A DNA stretch of 5,826 nt from Candidatus Bathyarchaeota archaeon (GTDB lineage: Archaea; Thermoproteota; Bathyarchaeia; TCS64), in NCBI GenBank assembly GCA_030608725.1, contig JAUWDP010000082.1:1-5826 (forward strand). Reading direction: 5' to 3'. Below the pieces are notes generated by a model, which made no database searches, had not been told where the DNA came from, and worked only from the letters and a program-made list of their open reading frames with translations. This document shows positions 1 to 3,621 of the stretch, piece by piece. The number at the start of each line of letters is the position of its first letter. Within the stretch, counting starts at the first letter, position 1. A program made the position numbers and the translations under genes.

Positions 1-150
1 AAGGACGAGGACCTCGCCAAGGAGATGGACTGGTTCATGGGGAAACTGCCCGTGAGCAACTACCTAATGATAGGTGTATCAGAGATCCACCACCACGAGG
101 GGCAAATCGCTGCAATCCGTGGTGTAGAGAAGCGCGTCAAGGGCCTCTAA
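1..150 (+). CDS. DinB-like family protein, C-terminal fragment
   Basis: Only the last 49 codons are in the window; the gene begins upstream and ends at TAA 148-150. The fragment contains HHHEGQIAAIRG, which resembles the C-terminal helix of the DinB/DfsB four-helix-bundle superfamily (typically H-x-x-H-x-G-Q-I followed by a short L/I-R-G stretch). In that family the histidine of this helix helps bind a divalent metal. The preceding LPVSNYLMIGVSEI fits the amphipathic lead-in of that helix. DinB-like proteins are metal-binding bundles, some acting as thiol-dependent transferases, so no substrate can be named. Codon use is like the other GC-rich genes here. A C-run followed by a T-run lies directly after the stop. 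The family call rests on one motif and is moderate. Confidence 0.5.
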   Translation, partial: KDEDLAKEMDWFMGKLPVSNYLMIGVSEIHHHEGQIAAIRGVEKRVKGL

Positions 151-153
151 GCC

Positions 154-170
154 CACCCCCCTTTTTATTT
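154..170 (+). terminator. C-run/T-run transcription terminator
   Basis: A run of Cs followed by CTTTTTATTT starts a few bases after the stop of the DinB-like gene, with no hairpin. Archaeal RNA polymerase terminates at T-rich stretches on the non-template strand, so this is the likely end of that transcript. The same C6T6 arrangement recurs after the amidohydrolase gene at 5405-5416. Confidence 0.55.
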
Positions 171-207
171 AACCATCATTCTGGATTGACTAACTTAGAC
201 AGTGGAG

Positions 208-489
208 TCACATGTTACCCAACAGTGCGCGCGCGCGGAAGTCGGCGTACTCGACAGGGTGATCTTCCGTCTGGACAGCCAGCCTCCTTATTCCCCTCTC
301 CTCAGGGGGCCCCTTGGGGACTGCCCAGCTCTTAAGAACCCCGTCCCTCTCTAGCCTCAGGTCCCAGTGGAGCCTGCTAGCGTGGTGCTCCTGGACCACA
401 AACAAATCTCCGACGGTGGACACCATCTCTCTACGGGGCTCCGGGGTCCTCGTGAAATCCCTCTTCACCCAGTACTCTTCCAAGCTCAC
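208..489 (-). CDS. LigD-type 3'-phosphoesterase domain protein, C-terminally truncated
   Basis: The 93 residues match the N-terminal part of the DNA ligase D 3'-phosphoesterase (PE) domain, which in archaea also occurs as a stand-alone protein of roughly 115-150 residues that trims 3'-phosphate or 3'-ribonucleotide ends during break repair. Visible landmarks are the opening [10 protein letters not shown] (9-18), [18 protein letters not shown] (30-47), the KSWAVPKGP core (53-61) and [10 protein letters not shown] (75-84). The catalytic-type residues H35/H36, H41, D43, R45, H77 and Y81 are all present. Homology stops after F84. The usual continuation (EGxIPEGEYGAG and the last strands of the barrel) is missing, replaced by RARALLGNM encoded by an alternating CG tract and the DNA beyond it. 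No other frame downstream restores it. The start is GTG at 489, with a TATA-like box about 26 bases upstream, so it is probably leaderless. The protein is likely inactive or misfolded. The family call is strong; functionality is doubtful. Confidence 0.85.
   Translation of the reverse strand: MSLEEYWVKRDFTRTPEPRREMVSTVGDLFVVQEHHASRLHWDLRLERDGVLKSWAVPKGPPEERGIRRLAVQTEDHPVEYADFRARALLGNM
227..240. repeat. Alternating CG tract 1, left arm of a 13-bp inverted repeat
   Basis: Bases 227-237 read GCGCGCGCGCG. The string CGCGCGCGCGGAA (228-240) recurs as its exact reverse complement at 1308-1320. The tract sits exactly where the phosphoesterase gene loses homology to its family. Such alternating purine-pyrimidine tracts can adopt Z-DNA. 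Confidence 0.7.
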
Positions 490-508
490 GATCCAGTCTA
501 TGCCCTGG

Positions 509-519
509 CTTTATTTCCC
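509..519 (-). promoter_or_regulatory. BRE/TATA-like promoter of the phosphoesterase gene
   Basis: On the minus strand this reads GGGAAATAAAG, a purine-rich BRE-like half followed by an A/T box, lying 20-30 bases upstream of the GTG start at 489. That is the right distance for a leaderless archaeal transcript, and there is no Shine-Dalgarno sequence before the GTG. The identical 11-mer occurs on the plus strand at 2187-2197. Confidence 0.45.
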
Positions 520-585
520 TCTTATCATGGGGAATACACGCGACCTCATTCCTGGGCCCCGTGCATCGCATCTCGTTGCACAGAG

Positions 586-610
586 TTTATTTCGTGCCAA
601 ACGAGGGAAG
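586..610 (+). promoter_or_regulatory. Promoter and RBS region of the molybdopterin gene
   Basis: TTTATTT at 586-592 is a weak TATA-like box about 24 bases before the ATG at 613. GAGGG at 603-607 is a weak Shine-Dalgarno match ending five bases before that ATG. Both support 613 as the start rather than the open frame reaching back to 367, but they imply different modes (leaderless versus leadered), so transcription start is unresolved. The 123 bases between 490 and 612 are shared with the divergent phosphoesterase gene. Confidence 0.35.
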
Positions 611-612
611 AA

Positions 613-1212
613 ATGATAGGCTTGACCACCTTGAAAGAGGGGAGGCTTCCCCCTAACCAGAGGGTCATCGACTCCATTCTAGGCTGGGGGACGCAGCACG
701 GGGGCATAGTCATGAGGCTTCCTCAGGTGAGCAAGGAGGAATGGAGCCTCACAGTGGACGGGGAGGTGGAGAACCCCTTGACACTGGACTTGGAGGGGTT
801 CACGGCCTTACCCCAGGAGGAGTCGGTCAGCGACTTCCACTGCGTCGAGGGCTGGAGCGTCCTCGACCAGAGGTGGAAGGGGGTGCTCTTCAAGGTCCTC
901 GCATCCATCGTTAAACCCAAGCCATCGGCCAGGTACGCCTGGCTCGAGTGCTATGACACTTACACGACCTCACTGCCCCTGGAGAGGCTCATGGACGACG
1001 ACGTTATCATCACACATAGGCTCAACGGAGAGGATCTCCCCCATCCTCTTGGGGGCCCGGTGAGGCTGATTGTACCCAAGCTATACGCTTACAAGAGTCC
1101 CATGTGGCTGAAGAAGATCAACTTCATAGCCGAGGACAGGCTCGGCTACTGGGAATCTGGATACTACAGTAACACGGCGGATCCTTGGAAGAACGATAGA
1201 TACAGACGATAA
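613..1212 (+). CDS. Sulfite-oxidase-like molybdopterin-binding oxidoreductase
   Basis: The 199-residue protein fits the oxidoreductase molybdopterin-binding (SUOX-fold, Pfam Oxidored_molyb) family. SLTVDGEVENPLTLDLEGFTALP (45-67) is the usual first strand block. DFHCVEGWS (75-82) holds the cysteine (C77) that ligates molybdenum in this family. HPLGGPVRLIVPKLYAYKS (144-162) with MWLKKINF (164-171) is the conserved pterin-binding segment, and LGYWESGYYSNTADPW (177-192) is the typical C-terminus. There is no signal peptide, Tat motif, heme domain or dimerisation domain, so it is a minimal cytosolic form, unlike exported MsrP/YedY. Substrate and electron partner are not evident; sulfite or sulfoxides are only analogies. 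The frame is open back to 367, but that part overlaps the divergent gene and its promoter and looks unlike the family. ATG 613 follows a GAGGG. Family call strong, reaction unknown. Confidence 0.9.
   Translation: MIGLTTLKEGRLPPNQRVIDSILGWGTQHGGIVMRLPQVSKEEWSLTVDGEVENPLTLDLEGFTALPQEESVSDFHCVEGWSVLDQRWKGVLFKVLASIVKPKPSARYAWLECYDTYTTSLPLERLMDDDVIITHRLNGEDLPHPLGGPVRLIVPKLYAYKSPMWLKKINFIAEDRLGYWESGYYSNTADPWKNDRYRR
1070..1083 (+). repeat. 14-bp direct repeat, copy 1
   Basis: TTGTACCCAAGCTA lies inside the molybdopterin gene, where it encodes part of the conserved IVPKLY segment. It recurs identically at 1270-1283, exactly 200 bases downstream and outside the gene. Similarity does not extend clearly beyond 14 bases. 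Confidence 0.5.
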
Positions 1213-1269
1213 CTTTCTCCGCGGGCGCACTTATTTGTTGGACAGGGGCATGTCACTGAATTCGATTCT

Positions 1270-1283
1270 TTGTACCCAAGCTA
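1270..1283 (+). repeat. 14-bp direct repeat, copy 2
   Basis: This is the second copy of TTGTACCCAAGCTA, in the gap between the convergent ends of the molybdopterin gene and the 200-residue gene. It could be a scrap of a duplicated molybdopterin gene end, or chance. Confidence 0.5.
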
Positions 1284-1291
1284 CCCCTCAA

Positions 1292-1894
1292 CTATCCTCT
1301 CGTCCCGTTCCGCGCGCGCGAGGCCACGACTGCACTATTCCATATAGTCAAAACACTTTCAAAAACCGGACAAGACTGACAGTACCAAGGCGAAGCAGAG
1401 AAAACCCATCGAGAACTCTCCACACCATTAAGGTAAACAACCTTCCTCGTATACAAATCGAGAGACAGCTCATCTGAAAAACGGAAAAAACCAGGCCGCT
1501 CACCCCAATTCCAAAAAAGACAGTAACCCTCCTCATCCTTATGTACACAATTACTCCACATGTAGACCCCTTTATCACTCAAGACGCCAGCCTCTAACAG
1601 TTTATGAGCGTGTGCGCGAGAGTCAAGAAACACCTCTTGAACATCAGACTCTTGGTGCACATGAACTGATTCAGAAGATTCCGCTGATACACGTATGTCT
1701 TCACCTTTCAGTGTATCCGATATTAACCTCCATAACTCATCGGAGAACGACCCCATTCCCCGTTCTTTTTTACCCTTCCGCCTAGTAATATACCTCTTTC
1801 CACTGACTGTCTTTACTCTGAAACTCCACCCATCAAATATGAACCTTTCAATCTCTTCCTCGTCGTTTTTTACCATGGGAAACCTACCCGCCAT
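1292..1894 (-). CDS. Unknown archaeal protein with C-x8-C and C-x2-C cysteine pairs
   Basis: I cannot assign a function to this 200-residue protein. An N-terminal block (about 14-57) reads GWSFRVKTVSGKRYITRR followed by KGKKERGMGSFSDELW, a basic beta-type module with a GKRY...G-x-GSFSDE pattern, perhaps nucleic-acid binding. A hydrophilic linker follows (65-95). The C-terminal block has NCVHKDEEGYC (C116, C125) and WYCQSCPVFE (C172, C175), a four-cysteine set that could bind zinc, spaced by aromatic-rich strands (LFWNWGERPGFFRFS). From memory, similar CxHxDxxGYC ... CxxCP proteins recur as hypotheticals in archaeal genomes. ATG 1894 has a TATA-like box about 26 bases upstream, fitting a leaderless start; M7 is an alternative. 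Base composition is more AT-rich than the genes further out. The last ten codons cross CG tract 2. The gene is probably real given the consistent domain pattern. Confidence 0.6.
   Translation of the reverse strand: MAGRFPMVKNDEEEIERFIFDGWSFRVKTVSGKRYITRRKGKKERGMGSFSDELWRLISDTLKGEDIRVSAESSESVHVHQESDVQEVFLDSRAHAHKLLEAGVLSDKGVYMWSNCVHKDEEGYCLFWNWGERPGFFRFSDELSLDLYTRKVVYLNGVESSRWVFSASPWYCQSCPVFESVLTIWNSAVVASRARNGTRG
1308..1320. repeat. Alternating CG tract 2, right arm of the 13-bp inverted repeat
   Basis: TTCCGCGCGCGCG is the exact reverse complement of 228-240. It lies in the last codons of the minus-strand 200-residue gene and marks the passage from GC-rich DNA to the AT-rich stretch. Confidence 0.7.
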
Positions 1895-1895
1895 T

Positions 1896-1945
1896 TTTCC
1901 CTAGAGTTTCCCCACATATTTATTATTTCCCATCTTATTTCCCAT
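1896..1945. repeat. Cluster of four TTTCCC hexamers including an 11-bp tandem repeat
   Basis: TTTCCC starts at 1896, 1907, 1926 and 1938. The last two belong to an exact TTATTTCCCAT repeat at 1923-1933 and 1935-1945, with a 12-base period. The cluster surrounds the TATA-like box of the minus-strand 200-residue gene, so operator sites or duplicated BRE/TATA elements are both possible. Confidence 0.5.
1915..1925 (-). promoter_or_regulatory. TATA-like promoter of the 200-residue gene
   Basis: The minus strand reads TAATAAATATG, centred about 26 bases before the ATG at 1894, as expected for a leaderless archaeal gene. Copies of GGGAAA lie immediately on both sides of it, so a regulator bound there would cover the promoter. 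Confidence 0.5.
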
Positions 1946-2039
1946 ATTAAGCCACTTCAGCCATAGCAACTCGAAGGGCGATGACCACGATCCCACCAGA
2001 ACCCAGTAGTTCGACCAGCTTCTCGCTGAAAGACACCAT

Positions 2040-2057
2040 GAATAGTGTACACTATTC
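2040..2057. repeat. Perfect 18-bp palindrome
   Basis: GAATAGTGTACACTATTC is fully self-complementary with no spacer. This is typical of an operator for a homodimeric DNA-binding protein or a site in a replication or recombination locus. A perfect 18-bp palindrome is expected only about 0.02 times by chance in a window this size. Confidence 0.65.
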
Positions 2058-2130
2058 CAGGATGGAGCTTGTCCAGCTGCTTAGCCCCTTGTAGCCTAAA
2101 ATATGCGCTGGACCTCGTATTTGGGCTGGG

Positions 2131-2144
2131 AAAAACATGTTTTT
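2131..2144. repeat. 14-bp palindrome
   Basis: AAAAACATGTTTTT is self-complementary. It is flanked on the left by GCTGGG, which recurs inverted as CCCAGC at 2179-2184, so GCTGGGAAA and TTTCCCAGC form an outer 9-bp inverted repeat (2125-2133 and 2176-2184). Alone this palindrome could be chance; it counts as part of the dyad cluster. Confidence 0.45.
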
Positions 2145-2173
2145 TCAAGCTCGTGTAAACGAGTTGCATAGAA

Positions 2174-2194
2174 TATTTCCCAGCAGGGGAAATA
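2174..2194. repeat. Inverted repeat, 8-bp arms with 5-base spacer
   Basis: TATTTCCC (2174-2181) and GGGAAATA (2187-2194) are perfect arms around AGCAG. The right arm is part of GGGAAATAAAG (2187-2197), identical to the promoter-like element of the phosphoesterase gene. A further GGGAAA follows at 2197-2202. Confidence 0.55.
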
Positions 2195-2235
2195 AAGGGA
2201 AACAGTGATAAACATGGTGTACGCTGGTGCCACTC

Positions 2236-2267
2236 CGAAAATTATAGTTGATAATTTTCGATTTTTT
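2236..2267. repeat. Perfect 10-bp hairpin with T-run, over the 3' end of the 252-residue gene
   Basis: CGAAAATTAT (2236-2245) and ATAATTTTCG (2251-2260) are perfect arms around AGTTG. On the plus strand the stem is followed by A and six Ts (2262-2267), the layout of a bacterial intrinsic terminator, although no plus-strand gene precedes it. On the minus strand it covers the last codons and stop of the 252-residue gene, so it may define that mRNA's 3' end. Confidence 0.6.
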
Positions 2268-3000
2268 CAGCTAATGTAACCTTGTGCCTTTTCTTTAATA
2301 TTACCTCATCAAGAATCATCTGGTCAATCGCATCCCTCACTCTCAACCTTTTACTCAAACGGCCTCGAAGATCGTTATCAATATTATTAGAAATATCCGA
2401 CAAAAAAGTAAATCCGACGTCATCAATTTTAGGGATTTCTAGGATCCAAGGAGTTTCATCATCCATGATGAGATCTGTGTCAAAGTTCTGAAGGATCATA
2501 CCAAGTATACTCTCCACATGCCTCTCCTGTAAACGCTCCTTCTCAAGTTCCTCCAACTTATTCTCGAACATTCGTATGCGTAAACGAAGAGACCGTAAAT
2601 CACCTTCCTGTAGCCTAATCCTATCCATTGCACGACTAAGAAATTTCTTAAACGCTTCAGCTTCAACTAGCGAGTTCTCGTAATCCTTCTTCAAAACGAA
2701 GTTCCCTACGTCTATGGTTTCTTCTGATAATCCGAGTCTCGAGATCAGAGTTTCAAGGCTGATCACTTTTTCTCCGAGAAACATGTTGCATAGGCTCAGC
2801 ACTCGATCAGCTACCATTGGTGAGTAATAATCGTCTCCGAGAATCGAGGTCTTTTCCATAGGTGTCCATCCCATGCCTCGACCTTTGCCGCTCTGCTTAC
2901 CGATTTTCAGGTCTAGGTCTAGGCTGGATGGGTTGAATGTCGATAAGCCATGGTTTAGTCCGCATAATGGACAGCATATATGGCTCAATGTAAACTCCAT
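2242..3000 (-). CDS. Unknown protein with CPLCG zinc-knuckle motif and coiled coil
   Basis: I do not recognise a named family for this 252-residue protein. The N-terminus has HICCPLCGLNHGL (7-19), a CPxCG knuckle with C10 and C13, followed by GKGRGMGW (38-45). From memory, a CPLCG-x-N/R pattern followed by a G-R-G motif occurs in uncharacterised archaeal proteins, some near mobile elements. Residues about 105-165 are rich in E, K, R and L with heptad character (RMFENKLEELEKERLQERHV), suggesting a coiled coil. The C-terminus is charged. Only one obvious cysteine pair is seen, so metal binding may need a dimer. The frame opens with TTG at 3027, but ATG 3000 has GAGG eight bases upstream and a TATA-like box at about 3036-3041, so I use ATG 3000. 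The gene is AT-rich compared with its outer neighbours, consistent with transfer. Confidence 0.65.
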   Translation of the reverse strand: MEFTLSHICCPLCGLNHGLSTFNPSSLDLDLKIGKQSGKGRGMGWTPMEKTSILGDDYYSPMVADRVLSLCNMFLGEKVISLETLISRLGLSEETIDVGNFVLKKDYENSLVEAEAFKKFLSRAMDRIRLQEGDLRSLRLRIRMFENKLEELEKERLQERHVESILGMILQNFDTDLIMDDETPWILEIPKIDDVGFTFLSDISNNIDNDLRGRLSKRLRVRDAIDQMILDEVILKKRHKVTLAEKIENYQL

Positions 3001-3028
3001 TGAGTAATCCTCGTTAATAAATTTCAAG

Positions 3029-3041
3029 CTTATGATATATG
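3029..3041 (-). promoter_or_regulatory. TATA-like promoter of the 252-residue gene
   Basis: The minus strand reads CATATATCATAAG. A start about 25 bases downstream would leave a short leader that includes the GAGG upstream of ATG 3000. This supports ATG 3000 over TTG 3027. Confidence 0.45.
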
Positions 3042-3114
3042 CCGCCGTGAGAAGGAGGAGATATAGAGGTCCTTAGAAGGTTATTTTGCGTATTCTTTAA
3101 GCTGAGTGGCTCAA

Positions 3115-3122
3115 CGCGCGCG
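3115..3122. repeat. Alternating CG tract 3
   Basis: CGCGCGCG lies in the gap between the 252-residue gene and the 3' end of the DUF3795 gene. It marks the right side of the AT-rich stretch, as tract 2 marks the left. Its flanks do not match those of tracts 1 and 2. Confidence 0.5.
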
Positions 3123-3159
3123 AATTTAAAAGAGAGAGATGAAGGAACGATTCTAGAGG

Positions 3160-3170
3160 GAAAAAATGGG
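3160..3170 (-). terminator. T-run terminator after the DUF3795 gene
   Basis: On the minus strand the DUF3795 stop codon is followed within a few bases by CCCATTTTTTCCC. A T6 tract without a hairpin is a plausible archaeal terminator. Confidence 0.45.
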
Positions 3171-3172
3171 AT

Positions 3173-3499
3173 TCAGTGATCCAATTTCCTCGAGAGTTCC
3201 ACAGCCTTCTCGTCGCCATGCTTCGCCCTGTATGCCAGCAATCCCGTCCTGATGACTGAACTGACCTGCCCGTGGCTCGGGTCGAAGGTCTCGATGAACT
3301 TATCGCATGGGAACTCCCCACATACGCCGCAGTGCTCTACCCCGTGTTCCTGGATACAGGCATAGGTTGGGCAAGACCCCCAGAAGGGTTTCCCCTTCAA
3401 GGATTCGCAGCCGGGGCACTGAGGTTCCTTCTCACCCTTGAAGTACTCGCAATCGTTGCAGACGGTACCACAGCCCGAAAATATGACGTCAGCGTCCAT
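3173..3499 (-). CDS. DUF3795 cysteine-rich protein
   Basis: The 108-residue protein matches the DUF3795 pattern. It opens with SGCGTVCNDCEYF (C10, C14, C17), continues with PQCPGCES (C28, C31), WGSCPTYACIQEHGVEHCGVC (C43, C48, C57, C60) and the signature GEFPCDKF (C65), then a short alpha-helical tail (RTGLLAYRAKHGDEKAVELSRKL). Ten cysteines suggest zinc or iron-sulfur binding; the family has no established biochemical function. Small stand-alone copies are common in archaea and anaerobic bacteria, and length here is normal. ATG 3499 has a TATTAAAA box 23-30 bases upstream and no Shine-Dalgarno, so it is probably leaderless. It diverges from the amidohydrolase gene across 122 bases. The family call is strong; no functional link to the neighbour is evident. 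Confidence 0.9.
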   Translation of the reverse strand: MDADVIFSGCGTVCNDCEYFKGEKEPQCPGCESLKGKPFWGSCPTYACIQEHGVEHCGVCGEFPCDKFIETFDPSHGQVSSVIRTGLLAYRAKHGDEKAVELSRKLDH

Positions 3500-3521
3500 G
3501 TGCTCTGCTGAGGGGTTTCTG

Positions 3522-3529
3522 TATTAAAA
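3522..3529 (-). promoter_or_regulatory. TATA box of the DUF3795 gene
   Basis: The minus strand reads TTTTAATA, 23-30 bases before ATG 3499, the classical spacing for a leaderless archaeal start. Confidence 0.55.
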
Positions 3530-3555
3530 CCTTGGTAAACGATTGTAGTAAACCC

Positions 3556-3564
3556 CTATAAAAG
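3556..3564 (+). promoter_or_regulatory. TATA box of the amidohydrolase gene
   Basis: CTATAAAAG is a good archaeal TATA box; initiation about 25 bases on would give a leader of roughly 35-40 bases. A second candidate, TTATAAT at 3584-3590, would give a leader of about 10 bases. GTAAAC occurs three times around these boxes (3535, 3548, 3594). Confidence 0.5.
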
Positions 3565-3611
3565 TTCACAGAGCTCATCAATGTTATAATTATGTAAACC
3601 ATATCTAAAAT

Positions 3612-3616
3612 GGAGA
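3612..3616 (+). promoter_or_regulatory. Shine-Dalgarno deciding the amidohydrolase start
   Basis: GGAGA ends five bases before ATG 3622. It overlaps codon 1 and 2 of the earlier in-frame ATG at 3610, so 3622 is the better start; the first residues then become MVEYDILIKDATI, as in relatives. Confidence 0.6.
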
Positions 3617-3621
3617 TTCTA

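Larger units (their letters stand above)
1947..2169 (-). pseudogene. Possible frameshifted or decayed gene remnant
   Basis: An open frame runs from ATG 2169 to a stop at 1957-1959 (70 residues). Its middle, AYFRLQGAKQLDKLHPGIVYTI (about residues 22-43), looks protein-like, but the tail (REAGRTTGFWWDRGHRPSSCYG) does not. In the next frame over, the stretch 2039-1947 reads MVSFSEKLVELLGSGGIVVI and then ALRVAMAEVA before a stop, which looks far more like a genuine protein end. The switch point falls at the 18-bp palindrome (2040-2057). A single frameshift would join the two into a protein of about 72 residues. I do not recognise the family. This may instead be non-coding DNA that happens to be open; the dense inverted repeats here favour caution. 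Confidence 0.25.

Noticed and set aside
367..612. N-terminal extension of the molybdopterin protein in the same open frame
   Set aside because: It overlaps the divergent phosphoesterase gene and its promoter, its translation is unlike the family, and ATG 613 has a GAGGG just upstream.
1255..1270. TTCGATTC resembling a tRNA T-loop
   Set aside because: No acceptor, D or anticodon stems can be paired around it.
3001..3027. TTG start for the 252-residue protein
   Set aside because: ATG 3000 has a Shine-Dalgarno (GAGG) at good spacing and a TATA-like box that would start transcription close to 3012.
3245..3275. TGATGA and CTGA motifs resembling a C/D box RNA
   Set aside because: They fall within the coding region of the DUF3795 protein and are too close together.
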